A stretch of 64,000 nucleotides of DNA from an uncultured bacterium (GCA_902788345.1 CADAJP010000004.1:62001-126000), one strand, 5' to 3'. Shown: positions 17,949 through 26,959, counted from the stretch's first letter. Numbers and translations: made by a program. The notes: generated by a model from the sequence alone, not told the origin.

Positions 17949-18821
17949 TTATTCTCCCAAATTTATCTGCGAGAACTGTACTATTTTGTTTTTACCGCGT
18001 TTTTTCGCATTGTATAATGCGTGTTCCGCGTATCTTATGATTGTATTTGCATCTTCTTCTGTATCAGGAAGACATGGGAATGTTGAAATGCCGCCTGAAA
18101 TTGTAATCGGATGGCGTTCTTCTTCTCCTGCAGGAATAAATTCCATACGTTCAACTTCTTTACGGAATCTTTCTGCAAATAAGAATGCATTATCTTCTGC
18201 AGTATTAGGAAGAACAACAACAAATTCTTCATCTCCGTAACGTGTCAAAATATCTTCTTTACGGATTACGTTTCTCAATTTATCAGCAATTGATTTTAAT
18301 AAAACATCGCCCCATTCATAGCCGTAAATATCATTTACAACCTTGAAAAAGTCTAAGTCAAACAATAACAGAGAAAGAGCATTACCATATCTTTTGGCTC
18401 TGGAAATTTCCTGGTCCATACGTTCAAGCAAATATTTTCTGTTATGAAGACCTGTTAATTCATCAGTAGTAGCGAGAGTTTTCATTTTATCTCTCAATTC
18501 TCTGATTTTAAGCATATTTCTTATACGAATATTTAATTCCTGTTTATCAAGAGGAGTCTTTATATAGTCAAAAGCTACCGCTCTGACCGTTGAACCTTTA
18601 AAGGTTTCTCCGATAAATAATACAGGATATTTGAACTTTGTAACCGCTAATACATCTTTTATATCAGGTACATCTTCAACAATGACTACCCATGGATTAA
18701 GCGCTTCATAATCTTTAAGATTCTCTGCCGGCTCAATACGAACATCAACATCTTCTATTGCAGATGCTACTTCTGATACTTCAGAAGCCTTTTTTGTACT
18801 ATATATAACAATATTCTTCAT
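17949..18821 (-). CDS. Receiver-like plus GGDEF domain protein (variant diguanylate cyclase)
   Basis: A 290-aa cytoplasmic protein. Residues 1-105 have a response-regulator-like fold (hydrophobic strands, VVIVEDVPD near 50, DYIKTPLD near 88) but without a clear phospho-acceptor site. Residues 115-290 are a GGDEF domain: TTDELTGLHNRKYL, DLDFFKVVND (metal Asp), RKED at 187-190 as the allosteric I-site, TISGGIS. The signature is RYGDEEF where RYGGDEF is expected, so the second glycine is Asp. This may lower or abolish cyclase activity and leave a c-di-GMP sensor. It is divergent from the DXS-like gene. Confidence 0.88.
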   Translation of the reverse strand: MKNIVIYSTKKASEVSEVASAIEDVDVRIEPAENLKDYEALNPWVVIVEDVPDIKDVLAVTKFKYPVLFIGETFKGSTVRAVAFDYIKTPLDKQELNIRIRNMLKIRELRDKMKTLATTDELTGLHNRKYLLERMDQEISRAKRYGNALSLLLFDLDFFKVVNDIYGYEWGDVLLKSIADKLRNVIRKEDILTRYGDEEFVVVLPNTAEDNAFLFAERFRKEVERMEFIPAGEEERHPITISGGISTFPCLPDTEEDANTIIRYAEHALYNAKKRGKNKIVQFSQINLGE

Positions 18822-18946
18822 AACTCTCTCCCACTAATACCTTAACACTATGATTTACAACAGGCAAAAATGTTAAGATTGTAAATATCTTCTTGACGAT
18901 ATCCCCTATCATAATGTTATTATGTAGAAAAGAAGGAGAAAAATAT

Positions 18947-20719
18947 ATGACAACAATAGAAACAACAGTATTAGCAAATATCAACTCCCCTCAGGATGTT
19001 AAAAAACTTTCACTTGAAGAAATGAATATTCTTGCGGGCGAAATAAGAAAAGGGATTTTAAACAGAGTAAATTTAGTCGGAGGTCACTTAGGTCCGGATT
19101 TAGGCATAGTTGAAGCAACCATTGCAATGCACTATGTATTCAATTCTCCTGTTGATAAATTTATATTTGATGTTTCGCATCAATGTTATCCTCACAAGAT
19201 GCTTACAGGCAGAAAAGACGGTTTTTTAAATCCTCTTGAACATCCTGAAATCTCTGGTTATTCAAATCAAAACGAAAGCGAGCATGATCATTTTATGATT
19301 GGTCATACTTCTACTTCTGTTACTCTTGCAACAGGGGTTGCAAAAGCAAGAGATTTAAAAGGTGAAAACTATAATGTAATTGCACTTATAGGTGACGGAT
19401 CTTTAACCGGCGGTGAAGCTATGGAAGGTTTAAACAATGCTTCTGTGCTTGGTTCAAACTTTATAATTATCGTAAATGATAATGAAATGTCTATTGCCGA
19501 AAACCATGGCGGTTTGTATGAGCATTTAAAAGAGTTAAGAGAATCAAACGGTACCTGTGCAAACAACTGGTTCAAGGCTTTTGGTTTTGATTATATTTAT
19601 GTTGAACAGGGAAATGATATTCAGACTCTTATAAATGCTTTTAATCAGGTTAAAAATATTGATCATCCTGTTGTTGTTCATATTCATACATTGAAGGGTA
19701 AAGGTTATGAACCTGCGGAAAAAGACAAAGAGCCTTGGCATTGGTCTGTTCCCGGATTTTTGGATAAGAGCGAAAATTCAAATGGCGGCGAAATGCCTGA
19801 ATGTTATGAAACATTAACAAATAACTATTTACTTGAAAAAATTAAAAGGGATAAAACGGTTATTCCTATTTGTGCAGGTACTCCGGGAGTATTTTGGTGG
19901 AATAAAGAATATAGAGATAAGTTAGGGGAAAATTATACTGATGTTGGTATAGCTGAACAGCACGCTGTAGGTTATGCATCAGGACTTGCAAGAAACGGTG
20001 CAAAACCTGTTTTTGCTGTTATGACATCATTTATTCAAAGAGCATATGATCAGCTATCTCAGGATTTGGCATTGAATAATTCTCCGGCTACAATTCTTGT
20101 TTATTGGGGAGGAATTTCCGGTGCGGATTGTACTCACTTGGGTTTGTTTGATATTCCATTAATCGCAAATATTCCGAATATAGTTTATCTTGCACCTTCT
20201 TGTAAGGAAGAATATTTAAGAATGCTGGATTGGTCAATAGAGCAAACACAATATTCTGTCGCAATCAGAGTTCCAACCTTTAATTATGTGTCAACAGGGG
20301 TTGAAGATAAAACGGATTATTCAATTTTGAATAAATATTCACTTGTTGAAAAAGGTTCAAAAGTTGCAATAATAGGTTTGGGCGATTTCTTTGAACTTGG
20401 TAAATCCGTAAAAGAAGAACTTAAATCAAAATTGAATATTAATGCCAGTTTAATCAATCCAAAATTTATAACCGGTGTTGATTCTGAATTGTTAGATGGT
20501 TTAAAGGCTGATCATGAGATTGTAATAACTTTGGAAAATGGTACACTAGACGGTGGTTTTGGTGAAAAAATTGCTCGTTATTACGGCAATAGCGGTATGA
20601 AGGTTCTAAATTACGGTGCGAATAAAGAATTTAACGACAGAGTGCCGTTAGATGAACTTTTACAAAGGTATCATTTAACAAAAGAATTGATTGCTGATGA
20701 TGTTGCAAAACTTTTATAA
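18947..20719 (+). CDS. DXS-like thiamine diphosphate-dependent transketolase family enzyme
   Basis: A 590-aa ThDP enzyme with the domain order of 1-deoxyxylulose-5-phosphate synthase: GGHLGPDLGIVE (residues 44-56), DVSHQCYPHKMLTGR, ThDP motif GDGSLTGGEAMEGLNN (149-164), catalytic Glu in GIAEQHA (E337) and a C-terminal transketolase domain. Compared with DXS, YSTF is MTSF, DRAG is YWGG and the YPRG loop is VPTF. The Tyr and both Arg that hold the phosphate of glyceraldehyde-3-phosphate are therefore absent, and the protein is about 30 aa short. It may act on a different acceptor; a true DXS would be expected elsewhere. ATG 18947 has AAGGAG 8 bases upstream; the upstream extension to 18893 has no ribosome site. 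Confidence 0.85.
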   Translation: MTTIETTVLANINSPQDVKKLSLEEMNILAGEIRKGILNRVNLVGGHLGPDLGIVEATIAMHYVFNSPVDKFIFDVSHQCYPHKMLTGRKDGFLNPLEHPEISGYSNQNESEHDHFMIGHTSTSVTLATGVAKARDLKGENYNVIALIGDGSLTGGEAMEGLNNASVLGSNFIIIVNDNEMSIAENHGGLYEHLKELRESNGTCANNWFKAFGFDYIYVEQGNDIQTLINAFNQVKNIDHPVVVHIHTLKGKGYEPAEKDKEPWHWSVPGFLDKSENSNGGEMPECYETLTNNYLLEKIKRDKTVIPICAGTPGVFWWNKEYRDKLGENYTDVGIAEQHAVGYASGLARNGAKPVFAVMTSFIQRAYDQLSQDLALNNSPATILVYWGGISGADCTHLGLFDIPLIANIPNIVYLAPSCKEEYLRMLDWSIEQTQYSVAIRVPTFNYVSTGVEDKTDYSILNKYSLVEKGSKVAIIGLGDFFELGKSVKEELKSKLNINASLINPKFITGVDSELLDGLKADHEIVITLENGTLDGGFGEKIARYYGNSGMKVLNYGANKEFNDRVPLDELLQRYHLTKELIADDVAKLL

Positions 20720-20737
20720 TCAGAAATTATAATTGTT

Positions 20738-20778
20738 AAAAATTAGGGTACATTATATAAATGTACCTTAATTTTTAT
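20738..20778 (+). terminator. Rho-independent terminator after the DXS-like gene
   Basis: A 16-bp A/T-rich stem with one G-T pair around TATATAA (20738-20753 with 20761-20776). Confidence 0.85.
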
Positions 20779-20823
20779 ACACAATGCCTTTACACAGGTC
20801 TTTTATAAATTGATAATATAAAT

Positions 20824-21303
20824 ATGATTAGGGCTATAACATCTCAAAATATAAATCCATATCCGCAGTATGTCTGTGCAAATGTTCAGCTGCCGACAAA
20901 AGAGCGTAATTACTGTGTGTTTGATAAGAATGAAGTTGATTATTTTGTTAAGCAAAAAGAAAATGCCCTGCCGTATTTAACTGATATTTTAGAACATTCA
21001 AACAACGAAGCGCAGATTACGGGAACTTTGTATGTATTAGACAAAATGTTAGACGATGGCACAAAGGGTATTGATAAAATGTATCCTGTTTTATCTCGTT
21101 TTAATAATACATCGTCTGCCAATATTCAGACTTTTTTAGCAGGGATATACAGAAAAATTCAGGTTCCTGATGCGTTTGGACCTTTAGTAAGTATGCTTAT
21201 TAAGAACTCAATGCAGCCGCAAAATCCAAATCAGGTATTTGATCCGAATGAAGAAATCGGCGGTGCTATATTGAGTTATGTTTCAGATAGGTGGAAATCA
21301 TAA
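20824..21303 (+). CDS. Hypothetical protein, HEAT-like helical
   Basis: A 159-aa soluble protein with pairs of short helices (VKQKENALPYLTDILEHSNNE; TGTLYVLDKMLDDG; ANIQTFLAGIYRKIQVPDAFGPLVSMLIK) that look like HEAT-type repeats. No Shine-Dalgarno site precedes ATG 20824. TATAAA at 20804-20809 would place the transcript start only about 8 bases before the ATG, so initiation may be leaderless or weakly led. Function is unknown; a scaffold role is only an inference from the repeat type. Confidence 0.7.
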   Translation: MIRAITSQNINPYPQYVCANVQLPTKERNYCVFDKNEVDYFVKQKENALPYLTDILEHSNNEAQITGTLYVLDKMLDDGTKGIDKMYPVLSRFNNTSSANIQTFLAGIYRKIQVPDAFGPLVSMLIKNSMQPQNPNQVFDPNEEIGGAILSYVSDRWKS

Positions 21304-21357
21304 TATCGCTAAGAATAGTCCTTTGATAGCCGAATATTAAATTATTTCACAAATTTG

Positions 21358-21681
21358 CTATATATGTTTTTCAATATTAGATATGATTGTTGATTTTGGC
21401 ATTAGTCCAACCATTCTTTCAACAGGTTCGCCTTTGTCAAAAACAAGCAGGCATGGAATACCGCTTATTGAATATTTTTTTGCGATTTCTTTACTTTGTT
21501 CAATATTAACTTTTGCAAATTTTACTTTTCCTTCGTAATTTTTTGCAATTTCTTCCAATACAGGTGATAATTTTCTGCAAGGACCACACCATGTTGCCCA
21601 AAAGTCAACAACTGCAGGAATATCAGAATTAACAACTTCCTGTTCAAAAATATCTTCATTAACTTCAAGAATATCTGCCAT
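21358..21681 (-). CDS. trxA: Thioredoxin
   Basis: A 107-aa cytoplasmic dithiol oxidoreductase. The active site WCGPC is at residues 31-35 and the cis-proline loop is in SGIPCLLVFDKGE. It lacks a signal peptide. One unusual feature is the cysteine directly after the cis-Pro (IPCL, where Thr is common). AAGGGGAG lies 7 bases before the ATG. Single gene, convergent with the 20824 gene. Confidence 0.96.
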   Translation of the reverse strand: MADILEVNEDIFEQEVVNSDIPAVVDFWATWCGPCRKLSPVLEEIAKNYEGKVKFAKVNIEQSKEIAKKYSISGIPCLLVFDKGEPVERMVGLMPKSTIISNIEKHI

Positions 21682-21777
21682 AATTTCTCCCCTTATTTTG
21701 TAACATCATGTGCACCCATTCTATCATGGAAAAATTTTTTGTGCTATTATCTATTTAGGATGTATTAGGATAGAGAA

Positions 21778-22695
21778 ATGGCGAGAAAAAAAATAGTAGA
21801 AATTGTTTTAGATACCGAAACAACCGGTTTGGATTATACAAAGGAGAAGATGGTTGAGTTTGCGGCTGTAAGGCTTGAAAACGGAAAAATTAAGGATGAA
21901 TTTCAAACTCTTATAAATCCGCAGCAGCATATACGAAAATCAAGTATAGCAATTCATGGTATTACACCGGATATGGTTGAGGATGCTCCGACAGAAGAAG
22001 AAGCTATGCCAAAAATTCTCGAATTTATGGGAGATTACCCAATTGTTGCCCATAATGCAATTTTTGATTATTCATTTATAAATGAAGCTGCAAAACGTGT
22101 TACCGGCAATGGTATAAATAATGAGCGTATAGATACACAGCAAATGTTTAAGGAAGTGTATCCTGATTTGGAAGCTCACGGGTTGAATGCTTTAACCGAT
22201 AAATTTAAAGTTGAATTAACAAACCATCACAGAGCAATGGGTGATACAATGGGACTTGCGCTCGCTTATCCTAAATTGAAAAAATTGTATCTTCAAAAAT
22301 GTGATTGGGAAAGTAAAGAACTTGATAATGTGGATTATCTTTTCGAAAGATTTTTGCGAATACAAAACACTATAAATGTTTTGCAGTCTGAATTGCAGGA
22401 TTTGAAATCAGTATTTAAGTTGTATTTTGAGCTTGGCGGAAAACCTGTTACATCTGAAGAAGGCGATATGCTTGTATATAACTCCAAGCAGTCCTTTGGG
22501 TACGATTTTGATGTGATAAAGCCTGTACTGGAAGATATAGGTGCTCTGTCAAAGGCAGCAAGAATAAATACAGGGTTTATAGACAGACTAGTAAACGGGC
22601 ATAGTTTAGAAGAAGAACAAAGAGAGATTATAAGAAATGCCCGCACTGAACTTACTGAAACAAGAAATGTTCAGGTTATAAAAAACAATAAATAG
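21778..22695 (+). CDS. DnaQ-like 3'-5' exonuclease (DEDDh family)
   Basis: Residues 1-170 form a DEDDh exonuclease: DTETTGLD (D12, E14), HGIT, AHNAIFDYSF and HRAMGDT carry the acidic and His residues. This resembles Pol III epsilon proofreading domains. Residues about 175-305 are an extra C-terminal region with a helical segment (RFLRIQNTINVLQSELQDLKSVFKLYF) of unknown role, longer than simple epsilon subunits. It could be a stand-alone exonuclease in repair or RNA trimming, or the proofreader. A TGCTATTAT promoter element lies at about 21742-21750. The OPA transporter follows 14 bases later. Confidence 0.88.
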   Translation: MARKKIVEIVLDTETTGLDYTKEKMVEFAAVRLENGKIKDEFQTLINPQQHIRKSSIAIHGITPDMVEDAPTEEEAMPKILEFMGDYPIVAHNAIFDYSFINEAAKRVTGNGINNERIDTQQMFKEVYPDLEAHGLNALTDKFKVELTNHHRAMGDTMGLALAYPKLKKLYLQKCDWESKELDNVDYLFERFLRIQNTINVLQSELQDLKSVFKLYFELGGKPVTSEEGDMLVYNSKQSFGYDFDVIKPVLEDIGALSKAARINTGFIDRLVNGHSLEEEQREIIRNARTELTETRNVQVIKNNK

Positions 22696-22709
22696 GAGAA
22701 ATATTAGGT

Positions 22710-24119
22710 ATGTTAAAAAAGATAGGGGATTTTTTCAAAGAACCGCCTGCTAAAGAAGTGATACAAGACAGCGAAAAAGTCGCTTCAATGTATAAACATT
22801 GGAGATGGAGAATATTTTATTCAAGTTTTATTGCTTATGTAGTTTTTCATATTTGCCGTAAAAATATGGCAGTAGCCCTTCCTGTAATGTCAACGGATTT
22901 AGGGCTTTCAAATACTCAATTGGGTATTTTGGGTTCTACCCTATATGTTACCTATGGTATCGGTAAATTTGTTAACGGAGTTGTTGCCGACAGATCTAAT
23001 GTAAGAACATTTTTGCCAACAGCATTGATATTATCCGCAATATGTAATATTTGTTTTGTATTAAGTGCATTATTTGTTACTCCTGGGCATGTCAGCTTTT
23101 TTGGCTTGCCTTCCGCAACCGTATTATTATGGCTGTTGGCATTTTTCTGGGGGGCTAACGGATGGTTCCAGTCTTGCGGTTTTCCTCCTGTTGCCAAAAG
23201 TTTATCATATTGGTTTTCTAATTCCGAACGCGGAACAAAATGGTCTGTGTGGTCAACTTCTCACCAGATAGGTGTTTTTTCATCAGTTGCATTGTCAAGT
23301 TTAATAATCGGTAAACTGGGCTGGATGGGTGCATTTTATGTTCCTGCAATAATATGTATAATTACAGGTATTTGGTTATTTGACCGATTAAGAGATAAGC
23401 CTCAGTCTTTAGGTTTGCCGGATATTGAAAAGTATAATAATGAACCTGTAAAAGAGGCTGAAAAGGATGAGCAGGCTGATCTTTCATATATTCAGATATT
23501 CAAAAAGCACATTTTGTGTAATCCGATTATATGGATGCTTGCTATAGCTTATACCTTTGTTTATATTGTAAGATTTGGAACAGAAGACTGGCTAGTAAAA
23601 TATCTTGTTGAAGTTAAAGGTAATTCAATTATGGTTGCCGGCTGGAAATTAAGTACACTTGCTCTTGTCGGAGCCGGCGGTGCCATTGTTGCAGGTGTTG
23701 TATCCGATAAATTCTGCAAAGGTAGTCGTACTCCTGTAAATATAATATTTTTAATATTGCTTGTTGTAAGTTTGTACGCATTTTCGGTAAATCCTGGCGG
23801 AACACCGTTGTTAGAGGCATTAGATTATGTTTTTGCCGCATTAATTGGGGTGTTTACCGCAGGCCCTCAAATGTTAATTGGCGGTCTTTGTGCGGTAGAA
23901 AGCAGTTCAAAACGTGTAGCGTCAGCTTCAATTGGTTTTACAGGCATATTTGGATATATAGGGGCTGCTTTATCAGCAAGCGGTACAGGATTTTTTGTTG
24001 ATAAATTAGGCTGGGATGGTGCAATTTCATTCTGGATGATTGCAACAATAATTTGTGTTGTAATTTGTATTCTGCTTTATATCTTTGAAAAAATAAGAAA
24101 AAAGAAAGCAAATGCCTAA
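22710..24119 (+). CDS. OPA-family (GlpT/UhpC-like) organophosphate:phosphate antiporter
   Basis: A 469-aa major facilitator with 12 membrane helices. The N-terminal WRWRIFYSSFIAYVVFHICRKN segment and FFWGANGWFQSCGFPPVAKSLSYWF are typical of the organophosphate:inorganic phosphate antiporter family. The proteins most alike by eye are UhpC/UhpT hexose-6-phosphate carriers. The RK pair in TM1 would bind phosphate. It could import sugar phosphates or glycerol-3-phosphate. It probably shares a transcript with the exonuclease, with AGGAG 12 bases before the ATG. Confidence 0.9.
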   Translation: MLKKIGDFFKEPPAKEVIQDSEKVASMYKHWRWRIFYSSFIAYVVFHICRKNMAVALPVMSTDLGLSNTQLGILGSTLYVTYGIGKFVNGVVADRSNVRTFLPTALILSAICNICFVLSALFVTPGHVSFFGLPSATVLLWLLAFFWGANGWFQSCGFPPVAKSLSYWFSNSERGTKWSVWSTSHQIGVFSSVALSSLIIGKLGWMGAFYVPAIICIITGIWLFDRLRDKPQSLGLPDIEKYNNEPVKEAEKDEQADLSYIQIFKKHILCNPIIWMLAIAYTFVYIVRFGTEDWLVKYLVEVKGNSIMVAGWKLSTLALVGAGGAIVAGVVSDKFCKGSRTPVNIIFLILLVVSLYAFSVNPGGTPLLEALDYVFAALIGVFTAGPQMLIGGLCAVESSSKRVASASIGFTGIFGYIGAALSASGTGFFVDKLGWDGAISFWMIATIICVVICILLYIFEKIRKKKANA

Positions 24120-24135
24120 AAACTAAAATGTATAT

Positions 24136-24873
24136 TTAAAACAATTCGTACATAATGACGGAAACCGAAGTCGCAAGGTTTAAAGATTCAACTTCTTTGC
24201 TCATTTCTATTTTGATGCTTTCTGTTGAGTATTTTATTAATTCTTCAGATAATCCGTCAGCTTCACTTCCAAACATAATTAGTGCCGGAGTTTTAAGTTC
24301 AAAGGATTTCAATAAATTATTTGTTCTTGGCAGGGTTGCAATTCTTGTAAAATTGTTGGTATATTTTTGCAATTGTTCAATCGTTTTAATGTTAATAACA
24401 GGAATTTTCCAAAGGTTTCCGACTGTTGAGCGTACACATTTAGGGTTATAAATATCCACGCAATCTCCGTAAAGAATAATGGCATCAGCTCTGAATGCAA
24501 CTGCTGAACGAATAATTGTTCCCAAATTTCCGGCATCTTTTATTCCCTCAAGAAGAATAATTTTTTTTAATTTTTTTATTATTTCAGGTGAATATTTTTT
24601 TTGTATTCCTATTGCGACAGCAACAGGCGGAGTTTCCGTATCAGAAAGTTTTTTTAATACTGCTGAATTGGTTTTAATAATTTCTTTATTAAAAAATTTA
24701 AAATCCTCAAGGTGTGACTTCTCAACAAAGAGTGCCTCTATTTCAATCTTAGAATTGTATGCTTCTTTAATTGCTTTGTACCCTTCAAGTATAAATTTAT
24801 CTTTGCGGTATTTTTTCTGAAGCAGTTTGGCATATTCTTTTACCAAATCATTATTCACACTTGTAATTTCCAC
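24136..24873 (-). CDS. SpoU/TrmH-family RNA 2'-O-ribose methyltransferase
   Basis: A 245-aa SPOUT methylase of the 23S rRNA RlmB/TsnR type. The N-terminal substrate-binding domain (KFILEGYKAIKEAYN) is followed by SPOUT motifs DAGNLGTIIRSA, the motif-2 stretch from NPKCVRST, and motif 3 ESLNLATSVSVIMYE. The start is GTG at 24873, whose first base is the last base of the pepP TAG stop, so it is translationally coupled as the last gene of ppiC-pepP-rmt. The exact nucleotide modified cannot be told from sequence. Confidence 0.92.
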   Translation of the reverse strand: MEITSVNNDLVKEYAKLLQKKYRKDKFILEGYKAIKEAYNSKIEIEALFVEKSHLEDFKFFNKEIIKTNSAVLKKLSDTETPPVAVAIGIQKKYSPEIIKKLKKIILLEGIKDAGNLGTIIRSAVAFRADAIILYGDCVDIYNPKCVRSTVGNLWKIPVINIKTIEQLQKYTNNFTRIATLPRTNNLLKSFELKTPALIMFGSEADGLSEELIKYSTESIKIEMSKEVESLNLATSVSVIMYELF

Positions 24874-26441
24874 TATTTTACCTCAAATTCTTTCAGCCAT
24901 TGGATTTCTTCTTCAGATAGAAGGCTGTAGTCTATCAATTTTTGTTCATAATTCATATTAACAAAAGAATGAATATTTCCGTTTTTATAATAGCACGAAT
25001 TTTCAAGTCTGATACCGAATTCACCTTCTTTATACAGTCCGGGTTCTATAGAAAAACATTCGCCTTCCAATAGTGGCACTTTGGCAATTTCATCAGAACT
25101 CAGTTTTGGCGGATATTCATGAACATTGATTCCTATTCCATGTCCTAAACCATGGTTAAACACAAAGCCGTCTAAATCCTGTGAATTAAAAAACTCGTGG
25201 ACACTTTTGTCTATCTCGTATCCTGTAACAGAGTTTTGCGGATGTTTTTTCAGATAGTTAAATGCGTTTAAAAATGCTTTTAATACATTTGTATATATTT
25301 TTTTATGCAGATATTTAGGCTCGCCTTTTACAAAGACTCTTGTTATGTCTGTTGCAAGTCCCCCCTCAAAATATCCTCCGCAGTCGATTAAAACAAGGCT
25401 TCCTTCCGTAATAATTTCATCTTTTGAACATTTTGAATAATGTGCAAGAGCACTGTTTTGGTCTTTCGCAATAATAGATGCAAAAGATAAACCGACAGCT
25501 CCCTGATTTTTAAATTCTTTTGCAAGTTGAACCGCAATATCAAATTCAGAGATGCTATTGTTGTTGTATATATAATCTCTTATTGCTGAAACAGCTTTAT
25601 CTGTCCTTGCAAAAGCATCTTTAAGGTGTTCAATTTCTGCTTCTGTTTTTTGTGCTTTCATATTTGCAACAGGGTTTGATTTGAGTTCCATTGCATTTGA
25701 ACCTAATAATTTATAATCGTAGGCATTAATTTTCTTTTTATCTATATAAACATTTTTGTTTATATTTTTGAGAAATTCATCAATTTTGCTTAATTTATCC
25801 TGAGTGAAAAGTATTGCGTTATCTTTAAAAATCATTGCTTTTGCTTTAATTTTTGAACTGTAGCATTGTGAGAAATTCCTCATGTTAAAAATGTATGAAA
25901 CTTCATCAAGGTCTGTTATGTATATTGCTTCGTTGTTACTGAGGCTGTGAGATATTTTTGCAATTTTTTCTTCGCTTGTCAGACCTGTATATTTTTCATC
26001 AATTTTAATATCCTGTGCAGGCTGTTGTGCTATATTTTGGTCAAACGGGTCGAAATCAAGATATTTTAGGTTAAGTTTTTGCGCAAATTTTTCAACTTTA
26101 GACTGAGAATTTTTTTTGGAAAAAATTCCAAGTGTGGCATCTTGCGGGACTTTTGCAATTATTTCTTCAATTGCATTTTGACCTGTCTGCAGTTTTATGA
26201 CAGTAACTTTTGAGTGGTCAACTTCTTGATCAGCCTGAATATGATATCTCCCATCAACAAACAAGAATATTGTGTCAGGAGTTACGAGGGCTTCTCCCGT
26301 AGAGCCTGAAAAATTTGTGAGTTTGTAGCGTGAATTTTCTTCCAGCTTGTTATATTCCACTAAAAATTCATTAGTGGAATTTACAAGTAAATATTGCAGA
26401 TTTTCTTTCTGCATAAATTCACGAATAATATTCTCGTTCAT
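24873..26441 (-). CDS. pepP: Xaa-Pro aminopeptidase (M24B)
   Basis: Dinuclear metal peptidase that removes an N-terminal residue preceding proline. The 522-aa protein has two creatinase-like N-terminal domains and a pita-bread catalytic domain. Ligands are visible in LIDCGGYF, ATDITR, GLGHGIGINVHE, SIEPGLY and IRLENSCY. Its length, above about 440, fits the three-domain form that resembles eukaryotic APP1. There is no signal peptide. It lies 12 bases downstream of ppiC. Confidence 0.94.
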   Translation of the reverse strand: MNENIIREFMQKENLQYLLVNSTNEFLVEYNKLEENSRYKLTNFSGSTGEALVTPDTIFLFVDGRYHIQADQEVDHSKVTVIKLQTGQNAIEEIIAKVPQDATLGIFSKKNSQSKVEKFAQKLNLKYLDFDPFDQNIAQQPAQDIKIDEKYTGLTSEEKIAKISHSLSNNEAIYITDLDEVSYIFNMRNFSQCYSSKIKAKAMIFKDNAILFTQDKLSKIDEFLKNINKNVYIDKKKINAYDYKLLGSNAMELKSNPVANMKAQKTEAEIEHLKDAFARTDKAVSAIRDYIYNNNSISEFDIAVQLAKEFKNQGAVGLSFASIIAKDQNSALAHYSKCSKDEIITEGSLVLIDCGGYFEGGLATDITRVFVKGEPKYLHKKIYTNVLKAFLNAFNYLKKHPQNSVTGYEIDKSVHEFFNSQDLDGFVFNHGLGHGIGINVHEYPPKLSSDEIAKVPLLEGECFSIEPGLYKEGEFGIRLENSCYYKNGNIHSFVNMNYEQKLIDYSLLSEEEIQWLKEFEVK

Positions 26442-26453
26442 ATTATTTTGGGT

Positions 26454-26738
26454 TTAGTTTTTGTCTGTTAATTGAATCAAGTGCCATCCGAATTGAGTTT
26501 GAACAGGTTGAGAAATTTCACCTACTTCAAGAGCGAAAGCTGCATCTTCAAACGGTTTAACCATCATGCCTTTTCCAAAAAATCCTAAATCTCCGCCGAC
26601 TTGACCTGATGGGCATAAAGATTTATCTTGTGCTGCTTGTGCAAAATCGGTAGTACCGTTAATAATTTCATTGTATAAATCGATTGCTTCCTGTTCTGTT
26701 TTAACAAGAATGTGGCTTGCTCTGATTTCTTCACTCAT
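26454..26738 (-). CDS. Cytoplasmic parvulin-type peptidyl-prolyl isomerase
   Basis: A single PpiC rotamase domain of 94 aa with no signal or chaperone domain: RASHILVKTEQEA, DFAQAAQDKSLCPSG, GGDLGFFGKGMMVKPFEDAAFAL and FGWHLIQLTDK. The active-site His, Cys/Asp and Phe positions are present. It acts in the cytoplasm on prolyl bonds, in keeping with co-transcription with a prolyl peptidase. AAGGAG lies 9 bases before the ATG, and a consensus promoter is at 26793-26821. Confidence 0.94.
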   Translation of the reverse strand: MSEEIRASHILVKTEQEAIDLYNEIINGTTDFAQAAQDKSLCPSGQVGGDLGFFGKGMMVKPFEDAAFALEVGEISQPVQTQFGWHLIQLTDKN

Positions 26739-26792
26739 AATATAAACTCCTTGTATAATTGGTAAATACCAGTAAGTATAACAACGGATTTA

Positions 26793-26821
26793 ATTATATA
26801 ATAAAAATGCTTGCCTTGCAA
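26793..26821 (-). promoter_or_regulatory. Promoter of the ppiC-pepP-methylase operon
   Basis: On the minus strand TTGCAA (26821-26816), a 17-base spacer and TATAAT (26798-26793). Confidence 0.8.
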
Positions 26822-26872
26822 GATTACAAAACAAGCCGGAAGTTATAAAACATGAAAAATTATTTTTAAAGG

Positions 26873-26959
26873 TGTAAGTTCAAGGCATTTTAAACCAAAC
26901 CGAAAAGAGAAAAATCTTATCGCAACCCCGAAAAAGTGCCTGGATGCATCGAACTTACA
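26873..26959 (+). ncRNA. Candidate structured RNA of unknown class
   Basis: A 9-bp closing helix (TGTAAGTTC 26873-26881 with GAACTTACA 26951-26959) encloses a second helix of about 10 bp (26882-26891 with 26932-26941, one G-T pair). A 9-base asymmetric bulge containing the palindrome GATGCATC lies on the 3' side, and a small apical AAGA/TCTT hairpin sits in the loop. A T7 tract lies at 26973-26979. TATAAA at 26844-26849 could be a -10. The orientation is not certain. It does not match SRP, 6S, tmRNA or riboswitch motifs that I know. Confidence 0.4.

Noticed and set aside
18893-18946. 18-codon upstream extension of the DXS-like gene
   Set aside because: It begins with a non-ATG codon without a ribosome site, while AAGGAG is placed correctly for ATG 18947.
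26873-26959. SRP RNA, 6S RNA or a known riboswitch
   Set aside because: The GGAAG tetraloop region of SRP RNA, the 6S bubble and known riboswitch core motifs were looked for and not found.
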